Shown here in pieces: positions 1-11,258 of a stretch of 25,107 nt of DNA; positions within the stretch are counted from its first letter, which is position 1, and the number at the start of each line of letters is the position of its first letter. The stretch comes from Rhizophagus sp. LPA8_4_AMF (taxonomy: Eukaryota > Glomeromycota > Glomeromycetes > Glomerales > Glomeraceae), in contig JADRCO010000876.1 in NCBI GenBank assembly GCA_021464525.1, positions 1-25,107 on the forward strand, read 5' to 3'. A program made the translations under genes and the position numbers. Below the pieces are notes generated by a model. The model saw only the letters and a list, made by a program, of their open reading frames with translations. It was not told where the DNA came from and searched no databases.

Positions 1-1033
1 ACAAATATGATCAAAAATGTGAGGTTTATAGTTTTGGAATCTTACTTTGGGAAATTGCTGAAGAAAGAATTCCATATCAGGGTAATGATGATATTTTGGA
101 CATAACCGATAAGGTACGTAATAAAATGTATAGAGAACCATTTTCTGATATTAGTCAAATGCCAGAGGAATTCAAACAATTAGAAATTGACGGTATGTAA
201 AAAGAAAATAATTTAAAATTACAATTTTATTTGTTATACTTAATTATTTCTTTTTTTTACATATTTTTCTAGCCGTTCAACATGACCCAGATTTTAGGCC
301 AAAAATTACAAAAATGTTCGAAGTTCTTAGAAATTGTGCCAAAGATTATTCTAAGAGACATTCATTTTCACAAGATTCATCAAATTTTAATAGTTCAAGA
401 CTAAGTAGAAAACCCTCCACACCAAAGCCTATTCCAAAACGAGCATACAGCATTGATCATCAAGATGCATATGCCCTTCCCATTAATTTACCAGATTTTG
501 AATCATTTAAATACATGACACTCACTGACGCAGCAAAACAACATAAGCTGTATGATAAACATGGCAAACTAGTTGGAGATGTAAAAACTGCATATAAATG
601 TTTTGAAGCTTATGCAAACCTTGGTCATGCAGGAGGTACAGCAAATCGTAATCAAATTAAAGCAAAATATTATAAAGCTTATTACATTTCAAGAGGATTG
701 ATTGAGAGCCCCCAAAATAAAGATAAAATTGTTGCTGAATTGTTTAAAGAAGTTGCTGATGATGAAGCAAATGAATTCCCTGAAGCAAAAGTAAGATATG
801 GAGATTGTTTGTATCATGGCAAAGGTGTTGATCAAAATTTTTCAGAAGCACTTAAATATTTTGAAAAAGCTGCTGAAGATGGTTTTAAAGTAGCAATGTA
901 TAACGCTGGAAATATATATTATAATGGTATTAGTGGTACAAAGGATAAGGAAAAAGCTATTCATTATATGAAATTAGCTGCTTATAATGATTATGAACCC
1001 GCTATTAAATTTTGCAAGGAACATAACTTATAA
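1..1033 (+). CDS. Protein kinase with C-terminal Sel1-like repeats, 5' partial
   Basis: Two exons are visible: 1..192 (reading from base 3) and 273..1033, with intron 193-272 (GTATGT...TTTCTAG). Exon 1 encodes the C-lobe of a protein kinase; EVYSFGILLWEI is subdomain IX and HDPDFRP just after the intron is subdomain XI with its conserved Arg. A Ser-rich linker follows, then alpha-helical Sel1/TPR-like repeats, clearest in AKVRYGDCLYHGKGV and AMYNAGNIYYNG. The N-lobe and catalytic loop lie left of the window, so activity cannot be judged. The ATG at 314 is inside the kinase fold and is not the start. Kinases joined to Sel1 repeats form a very large family in arbuscular mycorrhizal fungi. The repeats probably act as a protein-binding scaffold (inference); substrate unknown. 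Confidence 0.9.
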
Positions 1034-1257
1034 TTATGTATTAGATTATTATAGTTGTATAATTATGACGAAAAAAATATATATTAATTTTAAAAAAAAT
1101 TTTCTATATTATTCTTAGATATTTTACATTTTTATTTTTGTAATTATTTTATCAATAAATACAAGTTTTAAGATGATTTTAACGCTTGCTGTAAGTAAAA
1201 ATCACAGCAATACTAAATTATTAAATTTTTTCATTAAATCCAAATCTAATACTGTCG
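1034..1257. other. 3' flank of the kinase-Sel1 gene, no gene seen
   Basis: AT-rich DNA that probably includes the kinase gene's 3' UTR. A 7-bp inverted repeat (TTGCTGT at 1186-1192, ACAGCAA at 1204-1210, 11-nt loop) could form a small hairpin. No coding sequence was found. Confidence 0.4.
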
Positions 1258-1335
1258 CCACAGGATATAACGAAGTCTAGTTTGGATCGGTATCTGGTAT
1301 AGAGAGTCCGCTTATGTATAACAAACAATATAATA
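1258..1335. repeat. Probable degraded end of a pogo-type MITE
   Basis: GATATAACGAA, followed by a GGTATAGAGAGTCCG-like stretch and ACAAACAATAT, parallels in order and rough spacing the first 90 bases of the intact MITE at 5442 (GATATAACGAA, TATACTGAGAGTTCGGTA, ACAAATATT). No outer CAGT end or TA duplication is clear and no second end was found. It was judged by eye and is weak. Confidence 0.3.
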
Positions 1336-1743
1336 CGTGATTGTATTAGTGCTTATATATAATCGATATATTAAAAGTAATAAAGTAATGGTTTATTATA
1401 ATAAAAGCTTAGTGATTCTGTCATTATTACTACCAATGCACATATTATTGGAATTAATAATTAATTTATTGATTCTATCGTCAGCTGATTTAAGCGAATA
1501 TCGTTTTGTGTCAGTCAGTCAAAATATTACGGCTTGGGCGTGGAACGTGATAGTAAAGTATACAAAACGTATGCGCTTATAGATGACTTTATATATTAAG
1601 CTCATAACGCTAATTGTCTTAAACTTTCAAAGACTCTTTCAAACCTTTCTTGAGCATTTTTTTTTTTAACCGTGGATGTTGTCAATGATTTTATAATAAT
1701 TTGAACATAGAAATTCATCTCTTGTGAAGCCTTTAGGCTTTAG

Positions 1744-2007
1744 CAGTCAACAAAAGGTATTAAACACCTGGGCATAGACCTAAAAGTCCTGCTTCAACAT
1801 AATGAAGAACTAAAAAAATCACTCAAAGATTGTACTTTATATTGTGGAACAATAGAAAGAAATTACCAAAACCTACTCTTTCTTTTCACGGAAACTGTAT
1901 TAAATTTGTTAAAACGAAAAGAAATATTTCTTTATAATGCTATGCTATTAAGAATAAAAATGATTATAATAAACGGACTCTGGATCAGACAAGAATATAT
2001 CTTGTAA
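1744..2007 (+). pseudogene. Unassigned 87-codon open stretch without a start codon
   Basis: Open reading between stops at 1741 and 2005. It has no early ATG (first Met at codon 67), but the composition is protein-like, with a charged amphipathic helix-like part (around KVLLQHNEELKKSLKDC) and a Leu/Ile-rich C-terminal part (FTETVLNLLKRKEIF, INGLWIRQEYIL). I do not recognise the family. It may be a leftover exon or a fragment of a mobile element, since it sits in gene-poor DNA next to MITE relics. Chance is not excluded: an 87-codon gap between stops is long for DNA this AT-rich, but not impossible. Confidence 0.25.
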
Positions 2008-3538
2008 CAGCATTTTCAACCGAGTTAAAAGTTTTTCAAGATTCCGTAATAAAATCTTCTTTATGCATTACAATTTATTATTGTAAATAATAATCCTTCC
2101 ACCAAATTAATAAAACTTCGTAAAGATTTTGAATCAGGATGAATACAAACTGGTTAGCGTGACTGAAATATCAATGTACATGTTAAAATTGCTTGATAAT
2201 AGGTAGAATCAAGTTGGTCTATTACCATTATTAAATTATAAAGATTAAATTCAAATTGCTTTGTATTACTTGCTTCAGTTGCTTGTGATTAATAGTAGCT
2301 GGCAAATGGTTATTCTTTATTTTATTCGCATTCGCTCTTAATATTCATAAAGTTTATTGACTTGTGAGTTGACAAATTAACGCATATGTATTTTGATTTA
2401 TGTACAGTATGTTTTTTTGATGAAATGATTGAAGGCCGGTACCAGCTAAACTAATAATTTGAGTAGTGAGTTTAAAGAGAGGGAGTATAAATATCATTAA
2501 CTATTTATTGTGAGTCCATTCACACTACCCAATCTATTCTATCTCTAACCGTAAACCTATTCGATTCATTAAATACTACGCAAACATATTTATACAGTAA
2601 TGAAAGTTTTACAATATGGTAATGTATGGCATATAACTGCAGGCTAATATTTTATTTTTCTCTGAGTTGAATGATATGCTATACAGTATGGATCGTTATA
2701 AAAGATCAGATTATATTCACATTCGAATAGCTTAGCAATGTGCCTTATGGCAAATCTAATGAGCTCATGATAATTGGATCTCATTATCGATGAGTTTCTT
2801 CTCGCAACTCTTCCTTGTTCATAGCAATAATATCTCTCATCATATCCATCCTCTGGATTCACTCGTCAGCATTCTCTTTGATTTAGAATTCTACTTTTGG
2901 ATACAAATAATAGGTTTAAAATCAGCAGCTGCCAGGTCACGATTTGTGAGCATAAGTAAAGGAAAATTTACATTAGTGTTCATAAAATAACAAGAAACTT
3001 ACCAAATGTCAATCCATTCTAAAAATTGAAGAGAAATTATTCTTAAAAGAAAATAAATAAAAAATAACTTAGTAATGAATTCTCTAAGTTGAAGAACCTA
3101 CAACGGATAAAAGGTGAAGTAGTATATCACAATTATGAAATAAATTGGTAATAATGAATCAGAGGTATTGCATTATTTATCTTAGGAATTTATGCTGTAG
3201 ATTTGAATTATTCCATATTGAAAAAGTTCTTTTGCGGAACTTAATCCTTTGGCGAAAATTTGTATTCATAGTTAGCAATATTAGCATTTTCCGGAAACGT
3301 GAGAGATCAAAGAAATAATATGACGCAAAGACTTGCATTATTGGCCTAGGATCTGTTCTCTTGAAAGCATGTCATATATCGCCTACAATTTATAAATCTG
3401 AACAGTGTGTATATAATTATAATACATATATTTAAATGACAATTCAGTTTATCATTTTAATACATTTGTGAAAGTTTCAAATATAAATTTTTACAAGATG
3501 AAATCAATAAAGATTAGTTTATAATCTGTTCATTATTA
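2008..3538. other. Intergenic DNA, nothing convincing
   Basis: Reading frames of 60-70 codons occur on both strands (for example 2644-2862 minus and 2790-2990 plus), but they overlap each other and show no domain or splice structure. The one promoter-like signal is a TATAAATA at 2486-2493, not followed by a recognisable gene. Confidence 0.4.
2486..2493 (+). promoter_or_regulatory. Orphan TATA-box-like sequence
   Basis: TATAAATA lies in a GGGAGTATAAATATC context and is followed by pyrimidine-rich sequence. The nearest ATG downstream (2600) opens only a 15-codon frame. It could be a dead promoter, a noncoding RNA promoter or chance. Confidence 0.15.
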
Positions 3539-3619
3539 ATGCAAGAAATGTATAAAATGAAGTCTTTCTGGTTCTTCATCATTAGGTGGATAATGAGGTG
3601 ACATGGTTGCGTTATCTTC
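3539..3619 (-). pseudogene. Scrap of a SAM-dependent methyltransferase-like gene
   Basis: The minus strand encodes 27 residues including YPPNDEEPERLHFIHFL. This resembles the segment YxLPNDxxExDRLxxxHFL found just before the glycine-rich SAM-binding motif in a common fungal methyltransferase family, as I remember it. The stretch runs into a stop, and no VLDVGCGPG-type motif follows in any nearby frame, so it is at most a relic. The match rests on memory of the family and is short. Confidence 0.35.
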
Positions 3620-3639
3620 AGATTTCTTTTGCAGTTAGT

Positions 3640-5441
3640 TTATTTACATATTCAAGCGCCTGGCCATCATTTTTTAGCGGTCGCTAATAACTCTAGAATA
3701 ATTGCTTGAGATGGACTTTTTATTATTATATCGAAGTAATAATGGTTATCTTTTTCATCGTGCCACTAATTAGTGACCTGATAAGGCTTTAATACCAGGA
3801 TCCTACACAATTTGGTATCATACATATTCTCTTGAAGAACAGCTATTTCTTTATGACCACTCCTTCAGAATTTGAGAATGTCTAGAGTTATTACTATGTC
3901 TGGAGACTGGTCCAACTTGTAAATTTCGGGAATGATTTGTTTCCAAATAAGATTATCTAAAAATTGATGAAATCTTATACTTATTCGGATTTCATCAAGT
4001 TTCCGTGATAAATTTACATAGGTAGATAGTTCTTCGCAAAGGCAGATAAGGCCAGCATGCCTGTCAAATAACAGAATCATGGAAAAAATGAGTGTAGATT
4101 TTGATTCACCATGATTCCGATCACTTCACATACCCATTTGCCATTATCAATTTCGAAAATATATTATCGTCATTGTCTTTTTTATAAACTTCCACCCGGA
4201 AAACGTAACGTAATCAATTGTACATTTCGATTGTATTAATGTATGTAAGTGATAAGATAAAGAAGATTGAGAATTTTTTTTCTTTATTAATTGTATATAC
4301 AGTACTTTACAACCTAGTGAATGCACTTTTACGACAGTGTGAAAAAATTAATAATTTCAGTACGTGAAAAAGTGATTTAAAGATTGCGATTCTCCAGTTA
4401 ATATTACGTAATTTTTTCGGTCGTACGATTGACCTTTGATTATAACTGATATACTTGTAACACAGATCGACCAATAACTGATAATATATACAGTATATAT
4501 CCAAATCTTGGTGGTAAACTTAGTTCAATTGCTATACTCATTATCAAAAGAATATCTAATCAAAAAAATATCCCAAAAAAAATAATTAAGAAAAAGATTA
4601 AGATAAAGGGAATAGGAATTATAAAGGAAATTTTTTATTTATGATTTCAATCAGGTCACGGATCACGATAGCAATTATTAGTGATTTTAATATGATAATA
4701 ATTGTTAAGTCAGATAATCAATATAAATTCAAATTTTAATATTCGATATATGCATAATAAAATAATAAAATAATTTTTTATTAATGAATAAATGAAATAA
4801 AAAAGAAATGAAGTTAAAAGATTTTCAAAGTTGATGTAATATTTTATTTATTCATGTCTAAAGATAAGAAATAAGTTAAGAATACTAATCATGAAAACAG
4901 GTGAGAATTTGTATTAGTCAACCTTTGATATTCTAAAACAACATCGTCAGAAGTTTAAGTAAATGATTTTGTTGCATCATTGGTTTCTAACTTCAAAACA
5001 GCCATGATCTCCTTCACCATGAATTCTTAGGTAAGGTGTTCACTAGATTCGCGTATTTAACAAATTGTAGAAATTTTAACTGGCACTATGTTTTTTTTTC
5101 GATAAAATATTTCGTTCATATAAATACACAAAAAGAAAAAATATCAAAGATTTCGAAGCTTCAAAAATTTTACAAGGACACGATTTTTTTTTTTTCATTT
5201 CGCCATAATTCACACTTTCTTATATAATATATTTTACAGGTAAAAAATTCTATAATTAACTGTCGTTTTGCGCTATAGCTCTACTTACAATAGTAAAAAA
5301 TGATATATTTTTCAAGTAAAAAAAGCCGGTTGTCAAATTTTTTTTCTTTTTAATACATATATTGTTTGAAATCAAAATTTTTTTTCAAGAGGTATAAATA
5401 CATAAATAACATGTTCTTATGGAGTATGGGTGGGCAATATA
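3640..5441. other. Intergenic DNA with short simple repeats
   Basis: No supported gene. There is an AATAATAAAATAATAAAA-type low-complexity stretch near 4755-4775 and poly-T tracts near 5092 and 5187. The minus-strand frame at 3865-4080 and the reading around 4950-5035 give short protein-like peptides, but I could not assign them. Confidence 0.4.
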
Positions 5442-5975
5442 CAGTCAGAACTCGATATAACGAACCCTCCGTTCAGGTGATTTTAGGTCGTTATACTGAG
5501 AGTTCGGTAAAACAAATATTCTTGTTATACCGAACTTAATATGTAAATTTTTTATAATTCGGTTTATCAATTTTTTATTTATAAGCAGATATTCAGATAA
5601 AGTAACACGCTTATTTGTAAACATAACGAGTTAATAAAAGGGGGCGAAAAATTTGTCTTGTAATTATGAGATATTTAACTTACATCTGTTATCTTACTCT
5701 CTTTGGTGAAGATCGATGAAAAATCGGCATATAGAATAAAAAAAATTTTTTTTATAACGATGATCGGTATATAGAAAAAAAAATCGGTATCGGCTTATCG
5801 CGAATAATACAATATAACTGGTTTACAGCTTAACGTCGGTATAGCTATATCGCGAAATTTATAATAAAATCGGTATATAGTAGTAAGATTAATTATACGT
5901 GGATTTGGTTTGGGAAAAAAAATCGGTAAGAGTCAAAATCGGTTTATCCCGAATCGTTATATCGAGTTCTGACTG
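5442..5975. mobile_element. Pogo/Tc1-mariner-type MITE, 534 bp
   Basis: The ends are perfect 22-bp inverted repeats, 5442-5463 and 5954-5975, beginning CAGTCAGAACTCGATATAAC. Each end is flanked by TA (5440-5441 and 5976-5977), the target duplication expected of Tc1/mariner and pogo insertions. The CAGT-start followed by CTCGATATAACGA is typical of pogo/Tigger-like ends. The interior has no coding frame, so the element is non-autonomous and would have moved with transposase made elsewhere. Inside, CGGTATATAG-like words recur (near 5725, 5763 and 5870), as do two TATCGCGAA words (near 5797 and 5850), suggesting internal repeats. The identical ends suggest a fairly recent insertion. Confidence 0.88.
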
Positions 5976-5977
5976 TA

Positions 5978-6452
5978 ATCTATAGTCTAAATAGAGCCAT
6001 CCGAAAAGGATTATTTCAAGTCTAAATAGAATAGATTAACCACTCTAAATCTAAGATATAATTGAAATTTTTCCTGTTTCGTCCAAGCAGATCTAACCTA
6101 AAAAGAATACACGATTGCAAATGGTTTGATGATCCCAAGTCTGGGAACTTATATTTATATTTTTTAATAACTGATAAGAATTGTAAAATAACGCATATTT
6201 TTATCCCAAGATATTTTATGTAATATTAAGAAATTCAACATTGATAATCACGTATTTGCTTGCCTTTTATTAAAAATACTTAATGAAATTGAAGAAATGA
6301 GTTTTAAATTGATTTTAGAATTATCAAATGACCAAGTGCATTTATTAAAACAATTAATTAGAGGAGTAAAAAAAAAAAAATTAGAAATAATAGTTAATAG
6401 AATTATTAATTGATTCGCTGAATCAAAGAAGTAATTAACATATAATAATTTT
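5978..6452. other. 3' flank of the phospholipase D gene
   Basis: Between the MITE and the phospholipase D stop codon. It contains a perfect 7-bp stem with a 3-nt loop (TTGATTC 6410-6416, GAATCAA 6420-6426), lying 27-43 nt past the stop in the likely 3' UTR. No gene was found. The 75-codon minus frame at 6248-6475 overlaps the end of the phospholipase gene in another frame and is not coding. Confidence 0.45.
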
Positions 6453-9400
6453 CTATGTAAATATTTCAACAGCACTTGAAATTATACCACCCATTAAATG
6501 TTCATTTTTTAAAAATTGCGTTGGAAATTGTACTAGATGTCCTCTTATATTACTTAATTTCTTTTTAATTTCTTCGACAGAAACATTAGGATTTGCTACA
6601 TGTCCTATATATATTTTTGTAGGATCGGGTACGAACTTTCTATATTGTTCCCAATCAGCAACTTAACAAAATCAAAGAAATTAATTAACTTCAAATTTCA
6701 TCATTTATAACATAATAAAATTATTTTATTTTACTTACCATTGTCATCTGGTACACATCTAAATACAGACCTGTAAGTTTCAGTATTATTTTGTGCAGTT
6801 TGTGTCCAATAATTATAAAATTCATCTGATAAAGGATCCATAAATACTAATTCTTCTGTAGAGCATTTTTTAAACTCATTCGTTTGAGCGTCTAGCAAAG
6901 AGGTTGCCGTTTCATCTTTTTCATATAATAATTCAAATAAAGCCTCGGGCTTTAAAGGAGGTAAACAACTTTCGGTCATAGTACTATGATCTTGTGATTC
7001 TAGTAAACCAAGGTGTTCTTTAAATAAATTACTTCTTAATGTGTAAGCAAACTTACTTGCTTTATACTTTTAAATAAGTGAAAGAAAAAAATTGTTACGC
7101 ATTAAATCATTTGGTTAAAATAAATATATTATAAATTTTAATTCTCTCAATTACCTCTTTACCATTCATAAATGTATCAATAGTTTCTTTATCCTCGACA
7201 ATAATTGCAATTTCTGAATCACGATTTCCAAGTTGTGATCTATCATTTAAGTTTGCTACATAAATAAATAAACGTTTAAACATTAACATTATTATAAGTA
7301 AAGCGCAATGCACGTTCAAATCTCAATTTACCAGATCCGCATATTACAAATCTATCATCTACAATCATTAATTTACTATGTATGTAAATTTCCTCGGTAA
7401 CAAAAATATGGTTGGGATCCACTTGTTTAATACTATCAGGTATGACCGGTTCTCCGCCTATTCTTCCATTTTCATTCGAGAAATGTTGTGGTCTTTCATC
7501 TGAAAATGAATCTACAGTAGTTTCTGAAGGATGACTTTGTCTTACTTCTTGTGATTTGTTATTCTCTATTGATGATGTTTTCCCACTATTATTAATAGAA
7601 TTTTTTGATCCATTATTAACATTATTAACACTTTGAGAACCATCATTTCCATCATAACAATCAGTAGAGTTTGAAGTTTTTTTATCACTATTTTCACCGG
7701 GACGATTATGATGAATTTTGTCATGACCTCGTAAAGCAAAAAATGAAATATAATTTTCAGGATTAATGCCAGCTTCCGAAATTTTCTCCAATATAGATTT
7801 TCCACCACGAGATATTGAAAGATATTGCCAATGCATTATCATACTAAATAATATAAAAAAAAAAAAATTAATATTTGAACTTACATATAATTTATTTATT
7901 ATTTAACCTTACCGAATTGTTCCAGAATCTTTAGAGTGCAAATCAGCTTCAAATGCTGGTAATAATGGCATTACGACTATAATGCGAAACTTTTCATTGT
8001 TTTCGTGCGCTTTTTTAATTCGTTCAACAATACACTAATTAAAAGAAATAATATAATTAAAAAGATAATATAATTAAAGGATATCAGTAACTGTAATGTT
8101 AAAATATTGTTTATAAAATACCTCACCGATCCTGTTTTTGATCTCATGATCAGGATCTTTCTCTGACGCAGTAACTGATCAAAGAAGAAAAATATAAGTA
8201 TATATATTTCATTAAAATAAATATATTATTTAAAAAGAAAAACTTACTAAAAAATTGATTTTCGATATATATAAAGTGTTTAGACGATCGAATCAAATGA
8301 CAATATGCATTATAAATCGAATTCTATTATACATAAAAAAATTTGATTTAAATAAGGTCAAATATAATTTCACTTTCTTATTTAAAATTTGCGAACCTCT
8401 AATTCAATTCCGCTACTCCAATAAGCACTACTTCGTAAGAGTTGAATATTACAGGTGCCAAAGAATTTACTTTCATCTCTAGTGCTAACATACTCACCTT
8501 TTGGCATTAGGAAAGGGATGTTTTCACGTTCAAAGGCTTTCTCTTCCTTTATAAAATTCCATCTTTGTATAAAATGTCTAGCAATATCACGTGCTGGCTG
8601 ACCAACAACACCAATTGAAACGTCATGCCATGGCATACGAGGAACCCGCGATTTATCAACTATATCAGCATTGTAATCAGAGACTAAAAAAATTTTAAAG
8701 GAATAATTATATAAGTCAGGATGATCATGAAGACTAAAAATTCTTTTGAATTTGAATCAGAATCTCACCATTATTAAAATCCTTCACTCTCGGATTTGAA
8801 TAATCTTGTCCTGGCCATATTGATGGATTATCATTATAAGAATCAAAGTCCACCAATTCATGTTGATGAGTATCGTAACGTCCAAAACACAAATCCAACC
8901 CTCCAATAAAGGCTATTTTGCAATCAATAATCAACATTTTCTAATTATGAAAAAATTTTATCTATTAAAAATTTATCAAATGGACCTAATACAGTAAAGT
9001 TTAATATATACCTCATGGTGCTAAAAGAGAATAAAAATTAAAACGATTAAAAATATTATTAATATTGCATCATATTTTGCTTATTAATATTCAAAAAAAA
9101 AGTATCATAAAATTGATATCTTACAGCCCAAAACATTGTACCTTCAGGACCATGATCTGGATGTCTTTGAACTATAAAATTATAAATATGAAATTTTGCT
9201 TCAACAGAAGAAACATTTTTTGTCCCTTTTAAATATTCACGTACCTCTTATATTAGGATGAAGTTGTTGAAGGCAAGTTTTAGTGTGCCATGAATCCAAA
9301 GTTAAAGCTAATCTAACTTCTTTATACACAATAATATAAATCATAACACCTTCCTCGGCTTTCTTTTTAAGTAAATTATCCAATCTATATTTTTCATTTT

Positions 9401-11258
9401 TTGAAGGGGGTCTACGAAGATACTAAATTATAACGGATCAAGTCAAAAATAATGAAATAATTAAAATTATAAAAAAGAAAAAAATATATATATATATTTC
9501 TGATACTAACCAACTCCGGTGATAACCACCAATCTTCAATATAAATTTCTAATTTTGCCGCCATAATAGCTTGTGACACAGCAAAGAAATAATCTTTACC
9601 GTCAATATAACATTTCACCTTTGCATTTTCTCTTATAGGGGCATACGAATCAAAACGGTGTTGTCTAACCCAGGGAGAGGATCGTTTAACTTTTTCAATA
9701 CTGTTCAAGAATTCAGTTAAAGTTCGGTTATCACCCTTCATTTCTATTCTACGTGAACTATTTTCAATATCTACGTGATCATGAATTTTTAGCATACGAT
9801 CTAATCCTTGAAAAGCCATTTTATCACATTTAAAATATTTATCCATCAGAAAAACATCAGTTGGTATAGACGAACTTATATCTGAACAAAAAGCTATATA
9901 ACTGCAAAAATGATTATAAAATTAGTTAAGAATCAAAAGTACAAAAATAAAGTAAAATAAAATAAAATAAAGATCGATTATATGTAAAGGATACGAATCA
10001 CGAACTATAACCCATTCTTTAACCCATTTTTCATTCGAATTTCTAAAAGAACATATTGGTGTTTTAAATCTTTCAACTTTATTATTTAAATAACATTCTT
10101 TCCCCTTCCATCCCATATCACTTGTAATTGAAACGGCACTAATTTCCAAGAACTCATAAAGTTCATAAGCGACACTAAATTTCAATGCTCTTAATAATTG
10201 AATTAAATAATTTTCCAAATCTTTTCTTCTTTGTAAAACAGTTGTTTGATTTCTAGTTTGGTAATCTAGTTGAGTTTTTCGAATCAATGATTTAAACCAA
10301 TTGGAAAGACCTGTCGGTAATCTTGGAATATGCGGTAAATTTATTTCTTTCTTTAAATTAACGTAAAGTGAAGCGAAATCGAATCCTGATCTATTAACGA
10401 TCCACTTAACATCACCATACTCCAATTCTATTCTAAAAACATTTTGCAAATTATAATTCTTTTCATCATGATATGAGTCCGTAACAGCAAGCTATATAAT
10501 AAATTATAATTAATTAAATTATTATTTATTAAAAAAGGAAATAAAAAACAAAACGGATTAAATTGTTTCGAACCTTGAGAGCACTAAATAGTACAGGTGG
10601 CTAAATTAAAAATAAAAAAAAACTAACTTTATTATATGTTATAACCCCTTTTCGATTTTCTGTTAAAAAAAAAAACTTTTACATACTGCTTTACGCCCTT
10701 TATAATCTGTTTTTGCCCATAAATAGGGTACGTCAAATGGACTTGAAAAAACAACAGTTTCAAAATTTTCAGTATCTTTTAAATGTTCATTCTCATTCTG
10801 AGTGATTATTCTATTTATCGTATTTAACAGACGCACTTTTCTAAAATAGTCACGTAAAGAAGTTGACCGATTTGATTGTGCTTCCGGCACTTTAATTAAA
10901 ATTAAATTAATTTTTTTTTGTCCAAACTTATAAGAAAACAAATACAGTAACATTATTTACCTTGAGGAGGGTTTAATAAAACAGTATCCGATGTTTCCGA
11001 CGTCTGATCAGCTGTCGGATATCTTACATATTGAGGTCGTTCAGGTTGTACTTCTTCAATATATGGAGCTGATAATTGACTTTCTGAAGGGCCCAAAGAA
11101 ATTAGTTTTGGCCTATAAGATGATTGTCGTCTTGGTAATGGTCTTTTATGAGTTTGCTGAGAACGATTCTTGGTTAACAAGCCAGTTGGTTGCCGCTGAG
11201 GTACATTATGATGTGAATTTTCAGTATCAGCTTCGCCAGAACTTATAGAATCGGCCAT
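6453..11258 (-). CDS. SPO14: Phospholipase D, PX-PH-HKD type (Spo14/PLD1-like), 1169 aa
   Basis: Hydrolyses phosphatidylcholine to phosphatidic acid and choline on membranes. Exons, 5' to 3' on the minus strand: 11258-10961, 10889-10687, 10600-10574, 10491-9995, 9901-9511, 9422-9245, 9171-9125, 9020-9012, 8940-8769, 8683-8397, 8323-8248, 8174-8122, 8034-7913, 7843-7332, 7255-7155, 7066-6739, 6661-6453; all phases agree. The N-terminus is Ser/Arg/Gln-rich and disordered, with RRQSS as a possible PKA-type site. A PX domain (about 177-300) and PH domain (about 310-410) follow. HKD1 is H549-x-K551-x4-D556 (HHEKMLIID); HKD2 is H942-x-K944-x4-D949 (HSKLMIVDD). [13 protein letters not shown] and [11 protein letters not shown] are family hallmarks; the former is linked to PI(4,5)P2 binding. 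An Asn/Ser-rich insert of about 90 residues precedes HKD2. Length is in the usual range and the enzyme looks functional. Confidence 0.95.
9012..9020 (-). other. 9-nt microexon of the phospholipase D gene (His-His-Glu)
   Basis: The nine bases CACCATGAG lie between an acceptor (TTTTAG, intron 9124-9021) and a donor (GTATAT, intron 9011-8941). They join in phase 0 to TTTTGGGCT upstream and AAAATGTTG downstream and restore the motif WAHHEKMLIID. Without them the first HKD motif would lose its histidine while the frame stayed open. The call rests on conservation of the motif. Confidence 0.85.

Noticed and set aside
2644-2862. 72-codon minus-strand frame in the gene desert
   Set aside because: No recognisable domain, overlaps a plus-strand frame of similar length, no splice context.
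4301-4500. Possible Tc1-like element start (ACAGTACTTTACAACC then GCACTTTT)
   Set aside because: It resembles Tc1 ends I remember, but I found no matching inverted end or TA duplication nearby.
4950-5035. Protein-like peptide on the minus strand (EIMAVLKLETNDATKSFT)
   Set aside because: About 20 codons before a stop, no recognised family, and no splice sites joining it to anything.
10991-11248. 85-codon plus-strand frame
   Set aside because: Antisense shadow of exon 1 of the phospholipase D gene.
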